The position numbers and the translations under genes are program-made. This document shows, one piece after another, positions 7,635 through 16,338 of a stretch of DNA of 38,690 nucleotides. The DNA is from Spirochaetales bacterium (GTDB taxonomy: Bacteria > Spirochaetota > GWE2-31-10 > MWDO01). The notes under the pieces were generated by a model. The model did no database searches. It was given only the letters and a program-made list of their open reading frames with translations, and was not told the origin of the DNA. Positions within the stretch are counted from its first letter, which is position 1. Every line of letters begins with the position of its first letter. The stretch is taken from contig JAFYAI010000133.1 in NCBI GenBank assembly GCA_017540815.1, positions 1 to 38,690 on the forward strand. Direction: 5' to 3'.

Positions 7635-8960
7635 TTATCTTCTTCTCATTGGTTTGAGCTTGGCATTAACCGTGCGGTTGGTGTCGCAGCTGACGAGCAT
7701 CTCAAACGGCTCAAAGCCCCGCTTGGTAACTTTAATCTTGCGGTTACCCATCTCAACTGTGAAAGTCTGATTAGGTCTGCCCCATTCTTCATCATCGATG
7801 AATACTGTTGCATCATCTTCCTCGCAGTTTACAGTAAGATCGTAATACTTCACATCAGGTCGTCGATCATGATGTCTCGGTCCGTGATGAGAAGGTCTTG
7901 TGCTTGACTGCTCTACTACTGTTGTTGTTGTAGTGGTTGTTGTCTCAGGTGCATTCATTCGGATGAAGACTGACTTGTCTTCTTTCATATTCACACCTTC
8001 CAAAGCATCCTCGAAACCGTCTTTTGTAACCTTGATAAGATATGAACCTTCTTTAACCTTATACATATTGTTGCTCTCGCCGAGATACTCTCCGTTAAGA
8101 TATACCTTGCACTCCGGCTCGCTTGTGCTGATCATCAGAGTGTATTCCTTAACCTGTGGCGGCTGCTTCGGCGGATTTCTTGGTGGTTTCTCCATCTTCA
8201 GGAAGATATTCTTATCACTGTCAACTGTTATACCGTCTACAGCGTCTTTGAACCCCTTCTTCTCAGCCTTGATTAAGTAAGAACCTTCCTTTATCTTGTA
8301 AGACTTGTTGCTTTCGCCCAGCACTACGCCATTGAGACTGATAGTACATCCCGGCTCGCTCGTGCTGATTACGACATTGTATTCCTTTGTGCGTGCAGGC
8401 GGCGGATTGTGATGAGGACGCTCCATCCGAATAAAGATTGACTTGTCACCGTCAAGAGTTACGCCTTCTGTTTTCTCGATGCCGTCTTTGACAACTTTAA
8501 CAATGTAACTGCCTTCCTTAACCTTATACGGCTTGTTGCTCTGACCGAGATAATCGTTGTTGAGATAGATCTTGCAATCCGGCTCACTTGTGTTTACTGT
8601 TAAAGTCCACTCCTTAGTCCGCGGCGGTGGCGGATTGTGATGAGGCTTTCTCGCACCAATCTTCTGCAAATCCGCAGTTATCGTAATGTCTCTGTCAAGA
8701 ATAATCTTGGATTCATAATCCTCGAAACCTTCTTTGACAACACGGATAGTGTGTCCGCCCTGCTTTACACTGAATGATTTATTTGCAAAGCCGCACATCT
8801 GAGAGTCGATGTAGACCTTAGCGTCAGTCTCTGCACAATAGATAGTGATATTAAACAACTCCATCTGTGGTGCGGGTGCAGCACCGCTGCCTTTGGGTTT
8901 GGCTGTAATGCTCATCATACAAAGCATTATCATCATTAGTATTGACAAATATTTCTTCAT
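7635..8960 (-). CDS. Exported protein with five PEGA-domain repeats
   Basis: 441 residues with a signal peptide (about 1-21, ending ITAKP). Five PEGA-type beta-sandwich repeats of about 60 residues follow. The three central ones are very alike (SEPxCxIxLN..LGxSN..YKxKEGSYxxK), and the outer two diverge (DAKVYIDSQMCGF and DATVFIDDEEWGR). PEGA domains occur in bacterial surface proteins and are thought to bind or organise envelope material. Linkers are rich in H, N and P, with a run of eight threonines encoded by near-trinucleotide repeats before the last domain. AAGGAGA precedes the ATG by 5 nt. The near-identical central repeats suggest recent tandem duplication. Confidence 0.85.
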   Translation of the reverse strand: MKKYLSILMMIMLCMMSITAKPKGSGAAPAPQMELFNITIYCAETDAKVYIDSQMCGFANKSFSVKQGGHTIRVVKEGFEDYESKIILDRDITITADLQKIGARKPHHNPPPPRTKEWTLTVNTSEPDCKIYLNNDYLGQSNKPYKVKEGSYIVKVVKDGIEKTEGVTLDGDKSIFIRMERPHHNPPPARTKEYNVVISTSEPGCTISLNGVVLGESNKSYKIKEGSYLIKAEKKGFKDAVDGITVDSDKNIFLKMEKPPRNPPKQPPQVKEYTLMISTSEPECKVYLNGEYLGESNNMYKVKEGSYLIKVTKDGFEDALEGVNMKEDKSVFIRMNAPETTTTTTTTVVEQSSTRPSHHGPRHHDRRPDVKYYDLTVNCEEDDATVFIDDEEWGRPNQTFTVEMGNRKIKVTKRGFEPFEMLVSCDTNRTVNAKLKPMRRR

Positions 8961-8992
8961 ACCGTCTCCTTGATAATTAGTTATTTACTGTT

Positions 8993-9021
8993 ATTATACA
9001 CCGTATAATGCTAAATAACAA
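8993..9021 (-). promoter_or_regulatory. Promoter of the PEGA-repeat gene
   Basis: -35 TTGTTA (9016-9021), 17-nt spacer and -10 TATAAT (8993-8998), giving a leader of about 26 nt with AAGGAG. Confidence 0.6.
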
Positions 9022-9077
9022 TATTTTTACTAAAATTTCTCATAAATTCTTATTTTTTTATTAATTATCATTCAAAA

Positions 9078-9106
9078 ATAAACAGCGTCAAACAGACGCT
9101 GTTTAT
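9078..9106 (-). terminator. Terminator of the 273-residue lipoprotein gene
   Basis: 12-bp perfect arms (9078-9089 and 9095-9106) with a 5-nt loop; a T5 run follows on the minus strand. It lies 20 nt after the stop. Confidence 0.8.
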
Positions 9107-9125
9107 CAAAACAATTAAATTATTA

Positions 9126-9947
9126 TCAGTACTTTACCCAGGTTGTCGGCCAATTCCAATCGCCAAAGTCAGTAACTTCGGTAAATGTTTTGCTGCCGAT
9201 AGTAATCTGCTTATTGCCAACAGTTGTATAAGTATAAGCCAGATTATTGCCGGTCAGCCCTGATGTGCTGACACTGTTAGAAGATCTGGTCTCACTGTCA
9301 GCTTTCATCGTTTTACTAAGATTAGCTGCCATAACTCTGCCGTAAGTAAACCAATTAATCTTTGAGATGATGTTAGCAGTTGTCTGCTCTGCAACACCTC
9401 TTGCCCAATCATAAAATTCCCCTACTGTTCCAGCTTCGTCATATCTCATCAGATATAAGATATTGCCTTTCACCAGCAGGAACTCATCCTCATCGCTTGC
9501 ATTGACATAATATATCTCATCTGCCTCAGGATTAAGTTTTATGCTCTTATCGTCTTCCCATTTAGAAGTTGAACTTGAGTCACCGGTTCCGTTAAATGTT
9601 GTATACTGCAATGCGGATGTACCATAGATAGCACCTGTTGATCCTACATTAACTGTTACTGTTGCTTTCTTACCATGAACAGAACTCTTAAGAAGTATAA
9701 CAGAGTCTCCTTCTTTCTTGGATGTCAAAGTAAGCACATTACCTTCCGCACTTGAACCTGTTGCTAAACTTACCTCAACAACATCTTCACCTGATATTTG
9801 TTCAACAGAAGTGATATAATATGCTGTCTCTCTTTCCTTGGAGTTATGGATTGTTTCTGTATGCTCACTGAAAGACAAATCAATCTCACATCCCGCAAAC
9901 GCCATCATCATTGCCAAAGCGGCAATCGCATTAATAATTTTTTTCAT
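9126..9947 (-). CDS. Lipoprotein of unknown function
   Basis: 273 residues. The start at 9947 is chosen because AAAAGGAGA lies just upstream; an in-frame ATG 60 nt earlier lacks a site. The leader MKKIINAIAALAMMMAFAGC ends in a lipobox (AFAGC), so the mature protein begins with a lipidated cysteine. No domain was recognised. The mature part is low in cysteine and rich in Ser, Thr, Glu and Asp, with two repeated-looking stretches on valine/threonine strands, which suggests a beta-rich extracytoplasmic protein. It sits among other lipoproteins with its own terminator, so it is probably monocistronic. Confidence 0.7.
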   Translation of the reverse strand: MKKIINAIAALAMMMAFAGCEIDLSFSEHTETIHNSKERETAYYITSVEQISGEDVVEVSLATGSSAEGNVLTLTSKKEGDSVILLKSSVHGKKATVTVNVGSTGAIYGTSALQYTTFNGTGDSSSTSKWEDDKSIKLNPEADEIYYVNASDEDEFLLVKGNILYLMRYDEAGTVGEFYDWARGVAEQTTANIISKINWFTYGRVMAANLSKTMKADSETRSSNSVSTSGLTGNNLAYTYTTVGNKQITIGSKTFTEVTDFGDWNWPTTWVKY

Positions 9948-10062
9948 TCTTTTGTCTCCTTTTAAACAACAAAATAAAACATATTTGATTATAAAACAAG
10001 CACTCAAAACAAATTTTATGCCGTGTTATATAAAAAATTCCGAGTTACACAATAATGCAAAA

Positions 10063-10092
10063 CAGCCTGCCTGCCATCAAACATGCAGGCTG
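10063..10092 (-). terminator. Probable terminator of the 122-residue lipoprotein gene
   Basis: 8-bp G/C-rich arms (10063-10070 and 10085-10092) with a 14-nt loop, followed on the minus strand by TTTTGC. The loop carries a second CTGC copy, allowing an alternative pairing. Confidence 0.6.
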
Positions 10093-10134
10093 AAAAACAT
10101 TTAGAAAAGAAATTTAACTCTTCTTCATAAATTT

Positions 10135-10503
10135 TTATTGAGCAGAAGGATCTGTTGTCTCATCCCACTCAAACCAGGTTACACCACTGCCTGTCCACTT
10201 CATGTGACCGTCAGTAATTCCATAGTTATAAGTTGTCTCACCAACCTTAATCTCATTGCTTCGATATTGGTCGATCTTCAATGTCGTATAGTCGTTCCAA
10301 GTTGTTCCGGTCGAAGACATTTTATATGAACCGTCAGAAGCCCACTTGTAGTAAGATCCGCTAAGAATACCTGAACCGCCAAACCATACTTTCCCGGCAA
10401 TTTCGCTCGGAGCACCGTCTGACCATGCTTCTTCCTGCGGACAGCCTACCAACCCCAACATGAACACTACACCAACGATTGCCAAAATAATGCTTTTTTT
10501 CAT
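10135..10503 (-). CDS. Small lipoprotein, unknown function
   Basis: 122 residues with a clear type II signal peptide (lipobox LVGC, C21). The 100-residue mature domain is rich in Trp, Tyr, Gly, Ser and Thr (for example KVWFGGSG, WASDGSYKM, WFEWDE) and looks like a small beta-sheet domain of the kind found in spirochaete lipoproteins of unknown role. AAGGAGG lies about 7 nt before the ATG. The promoter spacer contains a run of 12 thymines, so expression may vary by slippage. Confidence 0.7.
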   Translation of the reverse strand: MKKSIILAIVGVVFMLGLVGCPQEEAWSDGAPSEIAGKVWFGGSGILSGSYYKWASDGSYKMSSTGTTWNDYTTLKIDQYRSNEIKVGETTYNYGITDGHMKWTGSGVTWFEWDETTDPSAQ

Positions 10504-10564
10504 TTTTTATCCTCCTTAATGAAAAAAAAGTTTAAAAAAGTTTGTAAAATATTACTTCAAAAGC

Positions 10565-10592
10565 ATCATACATAGAAAAAAAAAAAAGTCAA
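10565..10592 (-). promoter_or_regulatory. Promoter with homopolymeric T-tract spacer
   Basis: -35 TTGACT (10587-10592), 16-nt spacer and -10 TATGAT (10565-10570). The T12 tract (A12 on plus, 10576-10587) covers the last base of the -35 and 11 of the 16 spacer bases. Gain or loss of one T would move the spacer to 17 or 15 nt. Confidence 0.6.
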
Positions 10593-10703
10593 GTAAAATT
10601 TGCAAAATTTTATATTTTTTTATATTTTTCTATTTTTTTCTTAAAAAAATAGTGTATAATAACTATGGATATAATGTCCGCATATTAACTTACGGAGCAA
10701 TGT

Positions 10704-13469
10704 ATGAAACAACACTTTCCGCTAAAACTGCTGAGGATCATCCTCTTATCAGTGTGCTATCTGCTGACAGCATGCACTATCACCACAGATCCGTCATCAG
10801 GCACACATTCAACGACTTCTTCTACAGCCGCACCTGCACCCGATCCGACCGATCAAATAATCACGCCGACAAACACCGTTACGGTATCTGATCTTACCGT
10901 CGATGTAACAGGCGATATGGCAACTGTCAGATGGCACAATCCGACATCCAACTATGCCTACTCGGAGCTGTATCTGTATCGGCTCACCGATACGGGATCT
11001 TACGAATTCGCAGAGAATTATTATCTTAATAAAATACTAAACCAATATCCGCTGGACAGACTTGCCGAGAATGCCACATATAATGTTCAGATAGCAAGCT
11101 ACACTCCGACCGGAGCGATGGACTATGTCAGTACGGAATTCACAACAGGCAAAGCGGCTGCCAACTCTGTCAGATTCTCTATCTCATACAGAGCAGGATT
11201 TGTCTATCTGTCCGATATGTTTGGGAGTCTGAATGCTTACATTCTTGAAGTCGGCAGTTCCGGGTCATTCAATGACACAAACCGACTCGGAGAAACTGTC
11301 AGAGCCGGTGATACTGCGAAGATACTCGTCAGTGACCTGCCGCCTGATTATACAATCGATGATGTGAAGTGGCAGGTCTATTGGATGGACTGGCAGAAGA
11401 ACGAAAGCGACGAAGGCTATGAGGGCGATCAATACTCCGAAAATCCTGTCATGACATTCGAGGAGTCAACTCAAACTCTCACTGCCCGCAGAATGGGTAT
11501 GGGTTATGTGTTGGCATATATCGATAATACGAAGTTCTCCAATGTGCTGTATTTCGACATTCGTGAAAGGATTGAGAAGATCCAAGTGCTTAGCCCGACT
11601 TATCTGCTCTCGCTTGACGAGTCCAACGATAAACTGACCAAAACGACATTCAAAGCATTCTACTATGATAATGATGACAACCGTCTGGCACTGCCGTTCG
11701 TCAAAGAAGCAGAATGGTCAAGTTCCGACGAGTCGGTTGTTACGATCAATCCGATTATCCCGACTGATAAAGACGGCAAACCCACCGCAGTGAACAGCAC
11801 AAACTGGGCTGAGATTATCGCTGCCGGCAATCCGGGCAGGGCAACGGTAACGCTTATCGCTAACGGCGTTCGCTGGGAAAAAGAAGTCACCGTTGTGCAG
11901 ACTCTGACTCCGCAGACAACTCCCGATCCGACAGACCCGTCAAGTGATCCAACCGATCCGTCATCTGACCCGACAGATCCAGATCCGACACCGATTCCGC
12001 TGCCTAAGCCGGTTGTGATTAACTCCGTTACATTCAATCCTACATCAGTAACGATAGCGGCTTATACCAATGAGTATACCCGACTGCAATATACAATAGA
12101 CCCGGCTGACGCTTCGCCGGACTTGATTACATTCACTGCATATAATGTCGCACAATGCACCGAGCTTGCACCGGGAATCGTTATACAGGGAGATAAAATC
12201 ATGTCAAACAAAAACGGCACTTCATACATACAGGCTTCGTGGTATGCAGGCGGACAGCGTCACACATCTAATGTATGCACCGTGACATCAGAGACAGCAT
12301 TGGGCGAAGTCACATTCGACGATTATGAGATACTTCTCAAGCCGGGTGACTCATTCCAGCTGACACCGCATTATGTTCCTGCTTATGCCACGATCAAATC
12401 CACTTCATACACTTCGGATAATGCGAATATCACAGTCTCCAATGACGGTCTGATCACGGCAAGTCAGAGTGCGGTAAACGGCGAGACGGCAAACATCACG
12501 GCAAAGTTTAACAATGATATAACCGGGATTATACAGATTAGGATCTCAACGCCGGTAGAGCGTATCGACAGTAGCAGCGGCGATCTTGAGTTCATCGTTA
12601 TGAATACAGGCGATACACTGCAGCTCTCTGCAACGGCATATCCGAATGTTGCTCCTGTTACCTGGTCAAGCAAATATCCGCAGGATGTAACAATCGACTC
12701 GACAGGCAGGATTACCGCTCTGCGAGCCGGCGGTTCGACAATCTTTGCTTCGGCAGGTCAGGTGACAAACATTATGAAATATATCCTCGTTATCGACAAG
12801 AGCAGGTACGAGATTATCAATGCCGATCAGTCTCTTACCGGAGATTACAGCGACTATGTAACATCCGCTGACGGAACAATGGCATTCTCCAAGAGCAAAC
12901 TCGACATCGCAGTCAAGTCTCAATCGGGCAGCTGGTATTCTCCGACTTTACGACAGGGACTCAAATGGAAGATTGGCGATACGGCACTGACATTCTCTAA
13001 CGGCAGAGCAGTGGCTAATACCCTCTCACTGATGGTTACGCCTGTTCTCGTCAAGGACAAAACGACCAATAAGGAAAAAATCCTCTTCGGTCAGGCAATT
13101 CTCAAAGACACGAACAACACTATCAGTACCGGTGTGAAATTTGGCAGTTGGCTGACTCTGACAAACATCGACGGCAGTCCGCTTACACTGACAAAGACCG
13201 AGACCGGCGTAGAGACAATCGTCAGCGACACATCATTCTCACTGGAATGTAAAAATGCGGCAAGCACTGTATACATCGGCTCGTCAATTAACACTCCGAA
13301 TATGATATACAGCGACTCGACGGCAGCGACATTCTCTGCACCGAATGTCGGAGCGGCATTCTCCTACTATGCAGGGATGATGGGACCGGGCTCGATTAAG
13401 ACGGCAAGTTTCACCATCGAAGCAGCTGCAGTCAACACTGACGGTTCTGTCGATGTAATCGCTTACTAA
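10704..13469 (+). CDS. Large lipoprotein with fibronectin-III-like and BIg2-type Ig domains
   Basis: 921 residues. The signal peptide ends in LLTAC (lipobox), followed by a Thr/Ser/Pro linker. A fibronectin-III-like domain (starting near VSDLTVDVTGDMATVRW) is followed by several bacterial Ig-like group-2 repeats, seen as the recurring pattern 'value assertion, W-S-S, D/N-x-x-V-T-I, G-x-A-T-V/T-A' (WSSSDESVVTINP, ITVSNDGLITAS, WSSKYPQDVTIDSTGRITAL). A Pro-rich hinge with repeated DPTDPSS units separates the two halves. A surface adhesion or scaffold role is inferred. GGAG lies 7 nt before the ATG; TATAAT hexamers occur at 10655 and 10670 but no good -35 is seen. It is the first gene of a two-gene operon, 10 nt before the next. 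Confidence 0.75.
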   Translation: MKQHFPLKLLRIILLSVCYLLTACTITTDPSSGTHSTTSSTAAPAPDPTDQIITPTNTVTVSDLTVDVTGDMATVRWHNPTSNYAYSELYLYRLTDTGSYEFAENYYLNKILNQYPLDRLAENATYNVQIASYTPTGAMDYVSTEFTTGKAAANSVRFSISYRAGFVYLSDMFGSLNAYILEVGSSGSFNDTNRLGETVRAGDTAKILVSDLPPDYTIDDVKWQVYWMDWQKNESDEGYEGDQYSENPVMTFEESTQTLTARRMGMGYVLAYIDNTKFSNVLYFDIRERIEKIQVLSPTYLLSLDESNDKLTKTTFKAFYYDNDDNRLALPFVKEAEWSSSDESVVTINPIIPTDKDGKPTAVNSTNWAEIIAAGNPGRATVTLIANGVRWEKEVTVVQTLTPQTTPDPTDPSSDPTDPSSDPTDPDPTPIPLPKPVVINSVTFNPTSVTIAAYTNEYTRLQYTIDPADASPDLITFTAYNVAQCTELAPGIVIQGDKIMSNKNGTSYIQASWYAGGQRHTSNVCTVTSETALGEVTFDDYEILLKPGDSFQLTPHYVPAYATIKSTSYTSDNANITVSNDGLITASQSAVNGETANITAKFNNDITGIIQIRISTPVERIDSSSGDLEFIVMNTGDTLQLSATAYPNVAPVTWSSKYPQDVTIDSTGRITALRAGGSTIFASAGQVTNIMKYILVIDKSRYEIINADQSLTGDYSDYVTSADGTMAFSKSKLDIAVKSQSGSWYSPTLRQGLKWKIGDTALTFSNGRAVANTLSLMVTPVLVKDKTTNKEKILFGQAILKDTNNTISTGVKFGSWLTLTNIDGSPLTLTKTETGVETIVSDTSFSLECKNAASTVYIGSSINTPNMIYSDSTAATFSAPNVGAAFSYYAGMMGPGSIKTASFTIEAAAVNTDGSVDVIAY

Positions 13470-13479
13470 GGAGGGAACA

Positions 13480-16281
13480 ATGAAAAACATAACAAAAAAT
13501 ATAATGAAATATATTATCCTTACAATACTCGCATTTGCTGTCACTTCCTGTGCAACCGATTTTACGGCGACACATTCCGCGGCTGAGAATGTTGCAGGCG
13601 ACGGTTCTGTCAATGTGACTCTTATGATACCTGATTATTACGGACTCGTCTCGGATTCGCGGGCGATCGCTCCGAATACGGCAGCGATCAAAATGCAGTA
13701 TAGATCAGGCAGTTCATGGGTTGATGTCAATAACACCGTTGATATTGACAGTGCCGTTACGACGAAAGCAAGCGGACTTCCGACAGGCGTGAATCTGCCC
13801 TACTCTAAGATGAGTACTTCATTCACTCTGCCGAAGGGCACATATCCCACAGGCAGCATCAAACTCCTGCTCTGCGACAGCACGGGCACAACGATCACAT
13901 CGGGAACAAACAGCGATACAGTCGTTGTTGCGGCAGGCAAATCGGCGACCGCTACATTCTACACAGTACCGGTAGATGCTGCAACTTGGGGCGGTGTCGT
14001 TCCAACCGTAACATTGGCACAGGGGCAAATGAAGTTTATGTACAAAACATTGCAGGCAGGAACGACTTACTCACTCACACTGAAAGGCTCAACAGGTACT
14101 CCGCCTGTCGTTGTAATGTTTGATGCAAACGGACAATTTGTCAAATATTATGCACCAAACAGCGATAACGCATCGTTTACAATGACACCGTCAAAGACAG
14201 GCTTGTATTATCTCGGTATCTGGGCAAAAGATGCTGAGGTCACCAATCTACCGGTTAAGATCTCAGGTACTGCGTCGCTGTTCAGCGAAGACTTCGAGAG
14301 CAGCTCGTTTACCACAAACAACTGGACTCTTGGCGGCAATACTCAGCCTGTTATCGGTTCCAATGAGACTTATGGTAAGAATGCCCAACTCAACGCCAAT
14401 TACTGTAAGACAAGCACTCTGACCAAAACAGTTGCGGTATCGGGCGAGGCAGAGCTGTCATTTATGTATTATCAGCAGAACTATTCTGGAATGTTAAACT
14501 ATGTGATAGACGGCGTAAGTACTAGAGGTACATCATCTCCGAAAAAATGGACATCTGTTGTAGTGCCTTTGACAACAGGTTCGCATACAATCTCATTCCA
14601 GTCATCCAATATGTACTCCAATGCGATGAGCAGTTCTTATGTCAATGAAAAGGACACGATATATATCGACAACATTTTCATCAAACCTGCCGCAGAAACG
14701 ATCAGCGAAATGGCACTCGTCACATTCGACGAAGTTCCCAATCCGAACTACTGGAATCTCGGCAGTGCTCAGATCAAAGATTTCAATGACAGTTCCGTTA
14801 TAGGAGCTTGCCACGCTGACGCATTCAAGACCAATCGCGGCAAAGTGCTTAACTCGACATACGACAATGCAATCACTATCCGCCGCATCAAGAGAACTTC
14901 ACCCGGAATACTGACATTCTGGTATAAAAACACAATGCCAACAGTAACAGTATCCGGCACTCCTTATCAGCTCAAGTCGTCATCTGCTTGGAAAAAAGCA
15001 ATCGTGCCGATACCTGTCGGAGAGCATACGATCTCGATCAAAGCCAGCGGCTACATTGATGATGTTTGTATCGGAGACGGTTTGCCGTATGAGATTACAC
15101 CTCGCGGCGAGCAGCAGACATATATTGGCGGACACACTATTCAGTATGCTTTAAGTACCGAGACTCAGAATGTGACATGGAGCGTCAGTGGCGGCGGAAC
15201 AATATCTTCGACGGGATTATTCACACCAACGACGGCAGGAACATTCACAGTCACTGCAAAAATCGGTGGTGCTGACGCTGCGACAGCGACTGTTAAAGTT
15301 CATCCGAATAATCACGGAGCATTTACGATTGGCGAAACAACATTTACCGGAGCGGAAGAAAGCTCGCTAACATCCGGCTCTGTCGGTATTGCCACATTCT
15401 CGGTAATGCCAAAAAACAATACCGAATGTGACGGATTCTTCCCGCTTGTCGGAACATCAACTCCAAGCGGCGGCTATAATGTCACACTTGTAAAAGTAAC
15501 CAAAAACGGAGGATATTCTACAAGCTATTATTTACAGGGCAGTTTCGATCAGCGTATCTGGCTGCGTTTCGGTGAGGGCGACTATACCGTTTGGATTTGT
15601 GATGCGGCTGTGAACTTCCGCACAGATATAGACGGCAATCAAGGTTCAATGGTTAATTGGAGTTATTCGGTTAATAAAACTCTAACCGTTACAAACACCG
15701 CTGCAATGTCTGCCGATGATGCGATGGTTCTTATGCCGTCACATTACATTAACAATGATGATTACCGCATTCAGAATGTCGTTGCCGATGTGCTGGCTAC
15801 GCTGCCTGAGAATAGCCTGCCCCAGAACAAACTGCAGGCACTGCACGATTGGGAGACTGACTTCCTCTACTACGACTTCTCCAGTGTGAGCAGTTATCAG
15901 AGCGGTACATACCGAAGACATCAGGAAGCAGTATGGGTTCTGAAAAATACTACGGCAGTCTGCGAAGGTTATGCGACACTGTTTGCCTCTCTTGCACGTG
16001 CAATCGGTGTAAAAGCAAGATATGACCGAAGCGACGCACTGTGCCACGCATATAATGCTATATGGTTCGCCGATGCTTACCTGCTCACGGATGTATGCTG
16101 GGACGATCCTGTCTACGGCTCGGCAACACCGGATAACAAGGACCGCAGAGTCGGCAAATACTGCTACGACTACTTCCTGCGGACAAACAATGACGGTCGT
16201 GATGACACAATGACAGACTTCGGTCGGGGCGAGCCTGTGGCTCCGCTTTCACCGGATGGGATTGAGAGGGGATGGTTCTAA
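13480..16281 (+). CDS. Large lipoprotein with C-terminal transglutaminase-like domain
   Basis: 933 residues, lipobox VTSC near residue 23. Order: a Ser/Thr-rich N-terminal beta region, a PPC-like segment (around GQMKFMYKTLQAGTTYSLTL), two jelly-roll-like repeats each beginning with a DFE/FDEVPN motif and ending with a GEHTI/GSHTI strand, one Ig-like group-2 unit (TWSVSGGGTISSTGLF), and a transglutaminase-like papain-fold domain. The catalytic triad is intact: C828 in VCEGYA, H856 in CHAYN and D871 in TDVCWDDP. Such domains act as proteases, peptidoglycan-linked hydrolases or cross-linkers; the substrate is unknown. AAGGAGG precedes the ATG, and the gap to the preceding gene is 10 nt, so the two are co-transcribed. 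Confidence 0.8.
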   Translation: MKNITKNIMKYIILTILAFAVTSCATDFTATHSAAENVAGDGSVNVTLMIPDYYGLVSDSRAIAPNTAAIKMQYRSGSSWVDVNNTVDIDSAVTTKASGLPTGVNLPYSKMSTSFTLPKGTYPTGSIKLLLCDSTGTTITSGTNSDTVVVAAGKSATATFYTVPVDAATWGGVVPTVTLAQGQMKFMYKTLQAGTTYSLTLKGSTGTPPVVVMFDANGQFVKYYAPNSDNASFTMTPSKTGLYYLGIWAKDAEVTNLPVKISGTASLFSEDFESSSFTTNNWTLGGNTQPVIGSNETYGKNAQLNANYCKTSTLTKTVAVSGEAELSFMYYQQNYSGMLNYVIDGVSTRGTSSPKKWTSVVVPLTTGSHTISFQSSNMYSNAMSSSYVNEKDTIYIDNIFIKPAAETISEMALVTFDEVPNPNYWNLGSAQIKDFNDSSVIGACHADAFKTNRGKVLNSTYDNAITIRRIKRTSPGILTFWYKNTMPTVTVSGTPYQLKSSSAWKKAIVPIPVGEHTISIKASGYIDDVCIGDGLPYEITPRGEQQTYIGGHTIQYALSTETQNVTWSVSGGGTISSTGLFTPTTAGTFTVTAKIGGADAATATVKVHPNNHGAFTIGETTFTGAEESSLTSGSVGIATFSVMPKNNTECDGFFPLVGTSTPSGGYNVTLVKVTKNGGYSTSYYLQGSFDQRIWLRFGEGDYTVWICDAAVNFRTDIDGNQGSMVNWSYSVNKTLTVTNTAAMSADDAMVLMPSHYINNDDYRIQNVVADVLATLPENSLPQNKLQALHDWETDFLYYDFSSVSSYQSGTYRRHQEAVWVLKNTTAVCEGYATLFASLARAIGVKARYDRSDALCHAYNAIWFADAYLLTDVCWDDPVYGSATPDNKDRRVGKYCYDYFLRTNNDGRDDTMTDFGRGEPVAPLSPDGIERGWF

Positions 16282-16286
16282 AAGAA

Positions 16287-16328
16287 ATTACAACAAAAAA
16301 ATGACTTCCTAACGGAAGTCATTTTTTT
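16287..16328. repeat. 42-bp direct repeat, copy 1, containing a terminator hairpin
   Basis: Identical to 17708-17749 over 42 bp. It holds a hairpin with 15-bp arms (16295-16309 and 16314-16328; core TGACTTCC/GGAAGTCA) between A and T runs. Copy 1 ends the transglutaminase-lipoprotein transcript and, from the other side, the ATPase transcript. The two copies enclose the complete ATPase gene with its promoter and leader repeats. Confidence 0.85.
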
Positions 16329-16338
16329 TGTTGATTTA

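Noticed and set aside
7900..7950. Trinucleotide repeat in the PEGA gene as phase-variation tract
   Set aside because: The threonine codons are mixed and in frame; length change would not shift the frame.
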